Shown in pieces: positions 9,347 to 17,229 of a DNA stretch of 64,000 nucleotides. Location of the stretch: the NCBI GenBank assembly GCA_947173945.1, contig CAMWGV010000001.1:82747-146746 (forward strand), given 5' to 3'. The position numbers and the translations under genes were made by a program. The notes beneath the pieces were generated by a model. The model made no database searches and had not been told where the DNA came from. It was given only the letters and a program-made list of their open reading frames with translations. This DNA comes from an uncultured Lachnospiraceae bacterium. Lineage in GTDB: Bacteria; Bacillota; Clostridia; Lachnospirales; Lachnospiraceae. The first letter of the stretch is position 1. Each line of letters opens with the position of its first letter.

Positions 9347-11236
9347 ATGCCATCAACATTTTTAGGATTAAACACCGGACTTTCCGGACTTTCCTATTTT
9401 CAATCAGCACTGAATACAACTTCACACAATATATCGAATGCTAACACTACAGGATATTCAAGACAGCAGATTCTGGCTACTGCATCAGATCCGTTAAGCT
9501 ATAACCGGAGCTATGGTATGATGGGAACCGGTGTAAAAGGGGTTTCGATAGACAGACTCCGAGAGACTTTTTATGATAACAAATATTGGAATGTAAGCGG
9601 AAAAAGTTCGCAGTATAAGACGCAGTATGACAAACTTTACAATCTTGAAACATATATGAATGAAATAGGAAGTGAGGCAGGTTACACAAAGTGGATGTCG
9701 TCCCTGTCAGATGCACTTCAGGATTTGGCAGGTAATCCGTCTGATTATACAACAAGAATTTCATTTACGCTTGGTGCGGATTCCTTTACTGATGTTGTTA
9801 ATGAGCTTGCTACCAATTTCCAGAATGAGCAGAAATCTATAAATGACGAAATAGAGCTTATCATAAGCGATATCAATTCTCTTTCAAAGCAGATTTATGA
9901 GCTTACACAGCAGATAATAAATGTTGAGCTTAAGGGTGGTTCGGCAAATGATTTGAGGGACAAACGAGATGTTTGTATAGACAGACTTTCAGAATACGCA
10001 ACAGTTGAAGTTGAGGAACATTCTATTATGTATGGCGTAGGTAAGGATTCTGTTCCTTCAAATGCAACAACAATGAGCGTTCGTCTAAACGGAGAGCTTT
10101 TGGTTGATGAGATGGAATACAAAGAGCTCAGGGTATCTCCGAGAGAACAGAAATTAAATCAAAATGATGTAGACGGACTTGTAGATATATATTGGAAGTG
10201 TTCTGACGGAACTGCCGGTGATAAGTTCAATGTAACAAAATATACTGGACGTCTTGCAGGTCTTATTAATACAAGAGACGGAAATAACGGAGAGGTTTTT
10301 GCGGGAACCATTACATCAGTAAGTGAAAATCCTTCTACAGCAAAGATTGAGCTTCCAAAGGATGTACACATAAACGTGCTCAACATACCGGAGCAGGGAA
10401 CAATCACATTAAACGGCAGAGCCTATTACTATGATGGATGGACTGCTGATTATGACGAAAATGGATATTTGAATAACTTCGAGTTTCAGAATATGACCAT
10501 GATGAACCAGAGTAATGTGGAAGTATCTGCATTGTTTCCTGACAACATGGTTGGATATACAGGTAAAATCGGTGAAAGTAACAGGTTTAAAGGAATTCCT
10601 TATTATATGGCAAGGTTGAATGAACTTGTAAGAACGTTCTCCAAATATATGAATGACCTTACCACAAAGCCATTGGATGACGGAAGATATCCTGTTGATG
10701 AAAACGGAGATCCGGGACTTGACATGTTTACTGCAGCACAGCCTACAGGCGATGATTATGTTTTGGCAGGAACACTTGCCGGAACGGGAACCTTTACCGC
10801 AACAGAGTCAAGCTATTATAAGCTTACGGCACTCAATTGGGAGCTTAACAGCAGTTGGAAAAAGGATCCGAGCAAGGTTGTCGTATTCTACAACGACGAT
10901 TATGCTCAGGGGAATATAGATCATAGGCCGGTTGTTGACAATATTATATTTGGTATGACAGATTTTACCATGTTTGAGCAGGGCAGTGTATCACATTTCC
11001 TGCAGGCGGTAACTACAAATCTTGGCGTAGACATCAAGAAAATGGAAGTGTTTGAGGCAAACCAGGATGACATTAAATACACGATAGACAGCCAGAGGAA
11101 GTCGGTTTCCGGCGTAGATGAGAATGAGGAGGCATCTGACCTTGTGAAGTTCCAGAATCTTTATGACCTGGCTTCAAAGGTAATATCAGTATTGAATGAG
11201 GTCTACGACAAGCTTATTAACCAAACCGGAGTATAG
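9347..11236 (+). CDS. flgK: Flagellar hook-associated protein 1 FlgK (copy B)
   Basis: Second full-length FlgK homologue, 629 residues. It opens with MPSTFLGLNTGLSGLSYFQS and HNISNANTTGYSRQQI (about residues 27-42), closer to the FlgK consensus than copy A, and ends with ASDLVKFQNLYDLASKVISV. Both ends needed for assembly are intact, so this is not a decayed copy. The two proteins share the terminal architecture but differ through the middle, so the duplication is old. Both FlgK genes lie between flgN and flgL. Possible roles are two successive junction layers, or one serving as the first and the other as a specialised junction; the sequence cannot decide. Confidence 0.9.
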   Translation: MPSTFLGLNTGLSGLSYFQSALNTTSHNISNANTTGYSRQQILATASDPLSYNRSYGMMGTGVKGVSIDRLRETFYDNKYWNVSGKSSQYKTQYDKLYNLETYMNEIGSEAGYTKWMSSLSDALQDLAGNPSDYTTRISFTLGADSFTDVVNELATNFQNEQKSINDEIELIISDINSLSKQIYELTQQIINVELKGGSANDLRDKRDVCIDRLSEYATVEVEEHSIMYGVGKDSVPSNATTMSVRLNGELLVDEMEYKELRVSPREQKLNQNDVDGLVDIYWKCSDGTAGDKFNVTKYTGRLAGLINTRDGNNGEVFAGTITSVSENPSTAKIELPKDVHINVLNIPEQGTITLNGRAYYYDGWTADYDENGYLNNFEFQNMTMMNQSNVEVSALFPDNMVGYTGKIGESNRFKGIPYYMARLNELVRTFSKYMNDLTTKPLDDGRYPVDENGDPGLDMFTAAQPTGDDYVLAGTLAGTGTFTATESSYYKLTALNWELNSSWKKDPSKVVVFYNDDYAQGNIDHRPVVDNIIFGMTDFTMFEQGSVSHFLQAVTTNLGVDIKKMEVFEANQDDIKYTIDSQRKSVSGVDENEEASDLVKFQNLYDLASKVISVLNEVYDKLINQTGV

Positions 11237-11268
11237 GCAATCGCTACAAGAAGGAGGTAAACCCTAAA

Positions 11269-12798
11269 ATGAGAATAACGAATCAGATGATAACAGGAAA
11301 CTCTCTCAGAAATATGCAGAAAAGTATGTCTGAGGTTAACAAAAGAACAGAGCAGTTAACAAGTGGAAAGAAAATAGCAAGAGCATCAGAGGATCCTGTA
11401 ATTGCAATAAGGGCGCTCAAGCTTAGAACAACAGTTGACCAGCTTACGCAGTATAAGGACAAAAATATTCCGGATGCAGAGTCGTGGTTTAAGATTACAA
11501 CAACATCTCTTGATAACATAACTAACAGAATAAAGGGAATCAATGATTATTGTGTTCAGGGTTCAACGGACTCCTTCAGTACATCGGACAGAAGTGCTAT
11601 TATTGATGGCTTAAAAGAGATTCGGGATATGATATATAGCGAGGGAAATTCAACCTATGCAGGAAGATACATATTCTCAGGCTATAAAACAGACAGAAGT
11701 CTTGCATTTACGCGCACAGAGGATATTACAAAATATTCTTATGATATAACGCAGCATTTAAAGCCTACTGATTTAGACACGAAAAGAGTGGTATGGTCAG
11801 AGGTTGATTACACAAAGGTTGATGCATACATTAATGGAACGGAAACATATCAGCAGCCAAATCCGGAGATGGTATACAGACTTAATCTTGCATATGAGAA
11901 CATTGATGACACAAATAATGCAGGAGACATGGTGCTTGATTTGAAGGCATTTGATGCTGATGGAAACGAAATGGCACTTACAGGATTTGCACCAACAGTA
12001 AAGGAACTTGGTGATATCAAGACATATTATGAGGTTGGTCCGGATGATATAAATATTATTAAAGAAACCGGAGAAATTATATTTGGTGAGAATGTATATA
12101 ATAAGTTGAAAATGGCTTCTGATATTCAGGTTTCCTATGCAAAGAAAAAGTTTCAGGCTGATGAATTGAGACCGGAGCACTACTTTGACTGTACCCAGTA
12201 TACAGTGCAGACGGATGGTTCAATAAAAGAAACTGAATATAAGCTGTACGATGAAGGTCAGCCTATATATTATGAGGTTAATTTCAACCAGAGCCTTCAG
12301 GTAAATACAGAGGGTAACAAGATTATAAATTCAAAGGTTGGAAATGATATAAATGATCTTATATATGCTCTTCAGGATCTGATGGATGCAGAGACAGCAA
12401 AGTCAAAACTTGAGGGTATGCTCAATGATGTACAGTATGCATCTGATGACGCTGCTGTTGCAAAGATAAATCAGCTGATTGCGGATGCTGATGTTGAGAT
12501 TACAGTCAAGAGAGAGACAATGCAAAAGACATTCTCTGCAAATATAAAGAACTTCCAGGATTATATGTCACAGGTTGCAGCAATGGAATCAGATGTCGGA
12601 AGCCGTATGACTAAGCTTGATATGATTAAGGTAAGAGTAACAGAGCAGTATGAGGCATTTAAAGAGCTTAAGAGTATCAATGAGGATACGGAAACAGATT
12701 CTACAATCATAGATTTCAATGAGGCAGAGCTGGTATATGAATCAGCACTTGCTGCAACAGGAAGCATTATGAATAAGACTTTACTTGACTATATCTAA
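11269..12798 (+). CDS. flgL: Flagellar hook-associated protein 3 FlgL
   Basis: Second hook-filament junction protein, related to flagellin. The N-terminus MRITNQMITGNSLRNMQKSM and SEVNKRTEQLTSGKKIARAS, with SEDPVIAIRALKLRT, is diagnostic. The C-terminus (DFNEAELVYESALAATGSIM, then NKTLLDYI) is the matching helix. At 509 residues it is much longer than the usual 300 or so; the extra sequence is an acidic central region (about residues 140-420). An AAGGAGGT site 10 bp upstream supports the start. It follows flgK copy B by 32 bp. Confidence 0.92.
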   Translation: MRITNQMITGNSLRNMQKSMSEVNKRTEQLTSGKKIARASEDPVIAIRALKLRTTVDQLTQYKDKNIPDAESWFKITTTSLDNITNRIKGINDYCVQGSTDSFSTSDRSAIIDGLKEIRDMIYSEGNSTYAGRYIFSGYKTDRSLAFTRTEDITKYSYDITQHLKPTDLDTKRVVWSEVDYTKVDAYINGTETYQQPNPEMVYRLNLAYENIDDTNNAGDMVLDLKAFDADGNEMALTGFAPTVKELGDIKTYYEVGPDDINIIKETGEIIFGENVYNKLKMASDIQVSYAKKKFQADELRPEHYFDCTQYTVQTDGSIKETEYKLYDEGQPIYYEVNFNQSLQVNTEGNKIINSKVGNDINDLIYALQDLMDAETAKSKLEGMLNDVQYASDDAAVAKINQLIADADVEITVKRETMQKTFSANIKNFQDYMSQVAAMESDVGSRMTKLDMIKVRVTEQYEAFKELKSINEDTETDSTIIDFNEAELVYESALAATGSIMNKTLLDYI

Positions 12799-12878
12799 AA
12801 ATTTAGTCATAATATAATGAAACGAAAAACAATATAAACCTGCATGGTCTTGTGCGTGGTGAAAAGGAAGGTGCATAT

Positions 12879-13343
12879 ATGAAGGCGGAAACAAAATTTT
12901 TTGGAACAATAGACATTGAAGACGATAAAATAATACATTTCCCAAATGGTATCATAGGATTTGATTATTTGAAAAACTTTGCCCTTATATTTGATTCGGA
13001 AAGAGAGGAACCATCGAAGATAAGCTGGTTGCAATCTATGGAAGAACCACTTATGGTGTTACCGGTTATAAATCCTATTGATATAACGGAAAACTATAAT
13101 CCGCTTATTGAGGATGAACTGATGAAAAATATCGGTAATCCGGCAGATGCAGATATACTTATACTTGTGTCCATGTCTATTCCGTCTGACCTTACGCAGA
13201 TGACAGCAAATTTGAAGGGACCTTTCATTATTAACACTGTGAACAGAAATGCCATGCAGGTTATTGTTGAAAATGAAGATTATGAAGTCAAGTATAACGT
13301 ATATGATGCCATAGAGAGACTTAAGGCAAAGGAGAGTGAATAA
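12879..13343 (+). CDS. fliW: Flagellar assembly factor FliW
   Basis: FliW binds free flagellin or, when flagellin is used up, binds CsrA and blocks it. This is the partner switch that sets flagellin translation. The protein has 154 residues from ATG 12879, which has an AAGGAAGGT site 7 bp upstream; the frame opens earlier at GTG 12852 but without a site. Family features are the start (KAETKFFGTIDIEDDKIIHF, then PNGIIGFDYLKNFALIF) and the later LKGPFIINTVNRNAMQVI. It lies 1 bp before csrA, as in Bacillus, and both genes regulate the flagellin genes 4 kb downstream. Confidence 0.93.
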   Translation: MKAETKFFGTIDIEDDKIIHFPNGIIGFDYLKNFALIFDSEREEPSKISWLQSMEEPLMVLPVINPIDITENYNPLIEDELMKNIGNPADADILILVSMSIPSDLTQMTANLKGPFIINTVNRNAMQVIVENEDYEVKYNVYDAIERLKAKESE

Positions 13344-13344
13344 T

Positions 13345-13560
13345 ATGCTGGCACTATCAAGAAAACAGGGCGAATCCATTATGGTAGGAAACGATATTGA
13401 GCTCACTGTCCTTGAGGTAAAGGGCGAACAGGTGAAGGTTGGCATATCTGCTCCGAAAAGCATTCCTGTGTACAGGAAAGAAATATATATGCAAATTCGC
13501 GAGGAAAATAAAGAAGCTGCACAAAATATTGATATAGAAAGCTTGAAGAAATTGCTTTAA
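13345..13560 (+). CDS. csrA: Carbon storage/translation regulator CsrA
   Basis: RNA-binding dimer that represses translation by covering GGA motifs near ribosome sites. The 71 residues from ATG 13345 (MLALSRKQGESIMVGNDIEL) hold the conserved beta strands, including VKVGISAPKSIPVYRKEIY with the R that contacts RNA. An AAAGGAG site lies 10 bp upstream; the GTG at 13336 is only 1 bp after that site and is unlikely to be used. The protein extends some 15 residues past the short CsrA forms (EENKEAAQNIDIESLKKLL), as in Bacillus and Clostridium, where this end binds FliW. A likely target is the flagellin leader at 17091-17229. Confidence 0.95.
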   Translation: MLALSRKQGESIMVGNDIELTVLEVKGEQVKVGISAPKSIPVYRKEIYMQIREENKEAAQNIDIESLKKLL

Positions 13561-13565
13561 AGGTG

Positions 13566-13593
13566 TAAACTATTTGTATCGTCTTGACGATAC
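13566..13593 (+). promoter_or_regulatory. Possible sigma-D promoter overlapping a palindrome, upstream of flaG
   Basis: TAAA at 13566-13569 is followed after 16 bp by GACGATAC (13586-13593), 6 of 8 matches to the sigma-D -10 element. The same bases form a perfect inverted repeat GTATCGTC-TT-GACGATAC (13576-13593). It would drive flaG-fliD-fliS, but the spacing is 1 bp long, and a hairpin with a T-run follows at 13616, so the call is weak. Confidence 0.35.
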
Positions 13594-13615
13594 ACTAAAT
13601 AGAGTATAAGCATTT

Positions 13616-13658
13616 AGCGTCCATAAGGTTAGTGTAGTTATATACTCGGACGCTTTTT
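13616..13658 (+). terminator. Stem-loop with T-run between csrA and flaG
   Basis: AGCGTCC (13616-13622) pairs with GGACGCT (13648-13654), an inner helix AGTGTA/TATACT closes a GTTA loop, and TTTTT follows. It may end the flgM-csrA transcript or act as a partial attenuator. Only 46 bp separate it from flaG, and no convincing promoter was found there. Confidence 0.5.
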
Positions 13659-13704
13659 GCTGTTGTTTACTAAATGTTTTAAAATCACATGGAGGTGTAT
13701 GAAC

Positions 13705-14142
13705 ATGGCAAGAATTGATGGAATTTCTGGCAGTGCAGCAAGCACTATGAGCCAGACAACTAGCAGACCACAGAATAAGGAGATTCGTGTGTCTGATGCA
13801 GTACCAAGGGAGCAGATTAGGTTGGAAACACCTGTTGTTACTGCAACGGAAGGAAAGAGCGATTCCCAGACAAACGACAGGGAAGAACTTTTCGGAAAAA
13901 ACGTCTCTCCTGAACAGGCAAAAGCAGCTGTTGAGGATTTGAACAAACAGGTAAAACAGCCAAGTATAATCAAACACACACAGCTAAGCTTTTCGTATCA
14001 TGAGGAAACCAACAGAATCAGTATTACTGTGACAGACAGCGATACAGATGAGGTTATCAGAGAGATACCACCTGAGAAGGCGCTTGATATGCTTGCAAAG
14101 GCATGGGAGATAGCAGGTCTTTTGGTGGATGAGAAGAGATAG
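13705..14142 (+). CDS. flaG: Flagellar protein FlaG
   Basis: FlaG family protein, associated with control of filament length and found beside fliD in many polar and peritrichous bacteria. It has 145 residues from ATG 13705, chosen because GGAGGTG ends 7 bp before it; ATG 13699 would be too close to that site. The N-terminal half is polar and unstructured. The C-terminal half is the conserved domain: HTQLSFSYHEETNRISITV, then DSDTDEVIREIPPEKALDML. Located between csrA and fliD, with fliD starting 12 bp later. Confidence 0.88.
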   Translation: MARIDGISGSAASTMSQTTSRPQNKEIRVSDAVPREQIRLETPVVTATEGKSDSQTNDREELFGKNVSPEQAKAAVEDLNKQVKQPSIIKHTQLSFSYHEETNRISITVTDSDTDEVIREIPPEKALDMLAKAWEIAGLLVDEKR

Positions 14143-14154
14143 GAGGGAAATCAA

Positions 14155-16116
14155 ATGGGAATGAGAATGACAGGCCTCATATCCGGTATGGATACTGAGA
14201 GCATGGTTAAGGAATTAGTAAGTGCCAGCTCAGGCAAGGTAGATAAAGTAAAAAAAGAAAAACAGGTTCTTCAGTGGAAGCAGGAGGCTTGGCAAGGCTT
14301 AAATACAAAGCTTTATGACTTCTTTAAAACAGAGGTTTCAGCACTCCGCCTTACAACATCCTTTAAGGCAAAAAAGGCAACTTCAAATGATGAGTCTAAG
14401 GTTACTGTTAAGGCCGGTAACGCAGCAGCAAGCGGTTCACATCGTGTATCTGTTAAGCAGCTTGCGTCATCTGCATATCTTACGGGAGTAAACATTAAGT
14501 CTCGTGGAAACAATTACACTACATATGCAGAAGCTACAGCAAGCACTAAATTTGCTGATATGACAGACGAATTAGGCAACAATCTTGGTCTTACAGGACA
14601 GACTATAACAATAAAGGCAGGAAATGCCTTGTTAGATGATTTGACATTTGAGATTGGTGGAACAGGCGAAAACGGTGTTGCAAGTCTTGAGGAGCTTAAC
14701 CAGAAGCTTGCAGCTACATCAGGTTTTGAGAAGCTTACAGCAAGCTTTTCAGCGGGAAAGCTTACATTTACCAATGCATCTGCATCTAAAAATGAGGACG
14801 GAGTTACAATCGGTGAGATTTACACTGTAGAGAGTACTGCGTTTGGAATTTCTGGAGAAGTTGGATTTAAGTCTGACGAGGCTACAGGAGATAAAAATAC
14901 TCTTGAAGGTAGTTTGGACCTTCGTTATGAGAAGAACTTCACAAGTAGCGATATTAATAAGTTTACAAAGCTTGCAGACATTGGAATCAATGTAGGAACA
15001 AGCTTCACAGTAAATGGCAAGGATTTTGTTGTAGATAAGGACACTACAGTTTCTGATTTCGTTGAAGGACTTTCCAAGCTGGGAGTTTCAGCAAGCTTTG
15101 ATGAGAAGCAGGGAAGGTTTTATATCAATTCTGCCGAAACTGGCGTAGACTATAATTTTGATTTGACTTCTTCCGACAGCAATGCCCTTGATATACTTGG
15201 TCTTAGTGTTGCTGCTGGAGCAACAAAGGTAGAGGCACAGGATGCCATTATCGATTACAATGGGGTTGAGTATATTGGAAGCAGCAACACATTTGAGTTA
15301 AATGGACTTACCATTACTGCGAAAGGTGTTACAGGCACATATGATGCAGCAACAGGTAAGCTTACAAATGATTCTCCTATCAATATTGAGGTGGAGAATG
15401 ATGTAGATAGTATGTATGATACTATCAAGAACTTCGTTAAGAAATATAATGAGCTTGTAGATGAGATGAATACACTCTACAGCGAAAAGAAGTCTGAATA
15501 TGAGCCTCTTACTGAGGAGGAAAAGAGACAGCTTTCAGATACAGAGGTAGAAAAGTGGGAAAAGCAAGCTAAGGTAGGTCTTCTGAGGAGAGATGAGACC
15601 ATAGATAAACTCCTTTCTTCTATGAGAAATATCTTAAATAAGGCTATTACAGTAACTGATAAGGATGGAAATGAGAAGGTCTTTAACCTTGCTTCCCTTG
15701 GAATCGTTACAGGCGATTGGACAGAAAAAGGAAAACTTCATATTTTGGGAGATCCGGATGATGCTGAATATGCGGCACAGGATAATAAGCTTAAAGAAGC
15801 ACTCTCAACAAATCCGGAGATATTCTCGCAGGTATTTGTAGGGGATAAGGAAAATCCGGGATTTGGAACACAGCTTTATAATTCTTTGCAGACTGCCATG
15901 AAACGTACAGACTACAGCCGTTCCTTGACATTCTATAACGATATCTCTCTTGAAGATGAGGTTAAGGATAAGGATACTGAGATTGACAAGTGGGAACAGA
16001 AGCTTAAGGATTTGGAAGATAAGTATTATAAGCAGTTTGCTGCTATGGAAAAAGCAATGGCTTCTCTTCAGTCACAGCAAACATACCTTGCACAGCTTAT
16101 GGGTTCTGCTTCATAG
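14155..16116 (+). CDS. fliD: Flagellar filament cap protein FliD
   Basis: Cap protein (HAP2) that sits at the filament tip and folds incoming flagellin. The 653 residues begin with the FliD signature (MRMTGLISGMDTESMVKELV, reached after two further Met codons) and an early VLQWKQEAWQGLNTKLYDFF motif. They end in a long helical part (KDKDTEIDKWEQKLKDLEDK, then YYKQFAAMEKAMASLQSQQT). The middle is rich in Thr, Ser and Gly, typical of surface-exposed domains. An aggaggg site lies before ATG 14155. It is followed at 26 bp by its usual partner fliS. Confidence 0.93.
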   Translation: MGMRMTGLISGMDTESMVKELVSASSGKVDKVKKEKQVLQWKQEAWQGLNTKLYDFFKTEVSALRLTTSFKAKKATSNDESKVTVKAGNAAASGSHRVSVKQLASSAYLTGVNIKSRGNNYTTYAEATASTKFADMTDELGNNLGLTGQTITIKAGNALLDDLTFEIGGTGENGVASLEELNQKLAATSGFEKLTASFSAGKLTFTNASASKNEDGVTIGEIYTVESTAFGISGEVGFKSDEATGDKNTLEGSLDLRYEKNFTSSDINKFTKLADIGINVGTSFTVNGKDFVVDKDTTVSDFVEGLSKLGVSASFDEKQGRFYINSAETGVDYNFDLTSSDSNALDILGLSVAAGATKVEAQDAIIDYNGVEYIGSSNTFELNGLTITAKGVTGTYDAATGKLTNDSPINIEVENDVDSMYDTIKNFVKKYNELVDEMNTLYSEKKSEYEPLTEEEKRQLSDTEVEKWEKQAKVGLLRRDETIDKLLSSMRNILNKAITVTDKDGNEKVFNLASLGIVTGDWTEKGKLHILGDPDDAEYAAQDNKLKEALSTNPEIFSQVFVGDKENPGFGTQLYNSLQTAMKRTDYSRSLTFYNDISLEDEVKDKDTEIDKWEQKLKDLEDKYYKQFAAMEKAMASLQSQQTYLAQLMGSAS

Positions 16117-16142
16117 ACAAGAGATTAGGAGGCTAATTTGTT

Positions 16143-16529
16143 ATGGCATATAATAATGCGGCAAAGACATATGGCACCAATAGGATTGCAACAGCATCAC
16201 CGGCTGAGCTTACGCTTATGCTTTATGATGGAGCGGTGAAATTCTGCAATATAGCAGTTGCTTCTTTGGAAAAGAAAGATTTTGAAACTACAAATACTAA
16301 TATCCAGAAGAGTCGGAACATTATTGTAGAATTGAACACAACATTGGATCATAAGTATGCTGTGGCAGAGGATTTTAAGCGTATGTATGATTATATATAT
16401 GCCCTTTTGGTTGAGGCAAATATGAACAAGGACATGGAAATGCTGCAAAGAGCACTTGATGAGATACGTGGTATGCGTGACTTGTGGAAGGAAGTTATGG
16501 CAAAGGCAAAGGTAAAGGAACAAAAGTAG
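16143..16529 (+). CDS. fliS: Flagellin export chaperone FliS
   Basis: Chaperone that binds the C-terminus of flagellin and prevents filament assembly in the cytoplasm. It has 128 residues, the family length, with the characteristic start (AYNNAAKTYGTNRIATASPA, then ELTLMLYDGAVKFCNIA) and a helical rest (LNTTLDHKYAVAEDFKRMYD, then YIYALLVEANMNKD). It also binds FliW in Bacillus, linking it to the FliW-CsrA switch coded 3 kb upstream. The site aggaggctaatttgtt precedes the ATG. Confidence 0.94.
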   Translation: MAYNNAAKTYGTNRIATASPAELTLMLYDGAVKFCNIAVASLEKKDFETTNTNIQKSRNIIVELNTTLDHKYAVAEDFKRMYDYIYALLVEANMNKDMEMLQRALDEIRGMRDLWKEVMAKAKVKEQK

Positions 16530-16565
16530 ATTTAATGTAAGTATGTGTGGAGAGCGAGGGGCATT

Positions 16566-17048
16566 ATGAATCAGACCGGTACGTATGTGAATATTATGCA
16601 GGAATCATTAGTTCGCAAGAAAAAGTACCTCTTGGAAATTTTGGAGTTGACAAAAAAACAGGAGCAACTCGCAAAGGCAAAAAAGTTTGATGAGGATGCC
16701 TTTGGTGACACAATTGACAAAAAAGAAGTACTTATAAATAATGTGGAAGAGATTGACAAAGGCTTTACATCTGTGTATGATAGGGTCAGAAGCGAGATTA
16801 TGGAGGAAAAGGAGCTTTACAATGATGAGCTTCTTAGTATGCAGGGTCTCATTAAAGAATGTGTTGATTTAGGTATGCAGATAGAAGCTATGGAGGAGAG
16901 GAACAGAGCGAGCCTTGAACATGCCTTTTCCACAGGATTTAAGGGCATAAAACGTGCCAAACAGTCAAAACAGGTGGCAAATAAGTATTATAAGTCCATG
17001 TCAAATGGTGTAGTTAACGACTCTATGCTATATGACAGAAAAAAATAA
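16566..17048 (+). CDS. FliT-like or FlgN-like flagellar coiled-coil protein
   Basis: A 160-residue, highly charged helical protein located directly after fliS, where FliT-type chaperones are usually coded. I cannot see a diagnostic motif. It has coiled-coil heptads (about residues 10-60 and 70-120), then a basic tail (TGFKGIKRAKQSKQVANKYY, later SMLYDRKK). ATG 16566 is preferred because GAGGGGC lies 6 bp before it; the frame opens at 16545. The last 39 bp (17010 to the stop) are inside the flagellin duplication, and a 38-bp piece of this gene (16751-16788) reappears in the scar at 18563-18600. Confidence 0.6.
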   Translation: MNQTGTYVNIMQESLVRKKKYLLEILELTKKQEQLAKAKKFDEDAFGDTIDKKEVLINNVEEIDKGFTSVYDRVRSEIMEEKELYNDELLSMQGLIKECVDLGMQIEAMEERNRASLEHAFSTGFKGIKRAKQSKQVANKYYKSMSNGVVNDSMLYDRKK

Positions 17049-17058
17049 AAAAAGGGGT

Positions 17059-17084
17059 TAAGTATTGGAAATGAATTCCGATAT
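17059..17084 (+). promoter_or_regulatory. Sigma-D promoter of flagellin gene 1
   Basis: TAAG (17059-17062), then 15 bp to CCGATAT (17078-17084), is close to the sigma-D consensus TAAA-N15-CCGATAT. It lies 145 bp before the start codon and is repeated exactly before flagellin gene 2. Confidence 0.85.
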
Positions 17085-17090
17085 ATAAAA

Positions 17091-17229
17091 TGTAAGCAAC
17101 AAGGAAAGAGTTACTTACAGATGAATATGGTAATATCTCTTCGGAGAATTACATAAAAACAAAATAACGCCGGCATGACCGGTAGTACATCTTGCAAGGA
17201 TGCAAGATTATATTCAAGGAGGAATTATT
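17091..17229 (+). promoter_or_regulatory. Structured flagellin leader with CsrA-type GGA hairpins
   Basis: Four hairpins can be drawn. GTAAGCAAC/GTTACTTAC (17092-17118, one mismatch) shows AAGGA in its loop. TAAT-AT-CTC/GAG-A-ATTA with a TTCG tetraloop is at 17131-17151. GCCGG/CCGGT is at 17169-17183. A perfect CTTGCA/TGCAAG stem with an AGGA loop is at 17191-17206. The ribosome site AAGGAGG (17216-17222) is itself a GGA motif. The last hairpin plus the ribosome site copies the two-site layout of the Bacillus hag leader, so CsrA repression is strongly suggested. Confidence 0.8.

Noticed and set aside
12785..12818. Sigma-A promoter before fliW (TTGACT and TATAAT)
   Set aside because: The spacing is 22 bp, or 19 bp to a weaker TAATAT, and the -35 lies in the flgL coding end, so it was not accepted.
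13570..13979. Minus-strand open frames opposite csrA-flaG
   Set aside because: They overlap the flaG gene, lack ribosome sites and have no recognisable family sequence. The same holds for other minus-strand frames in the window.
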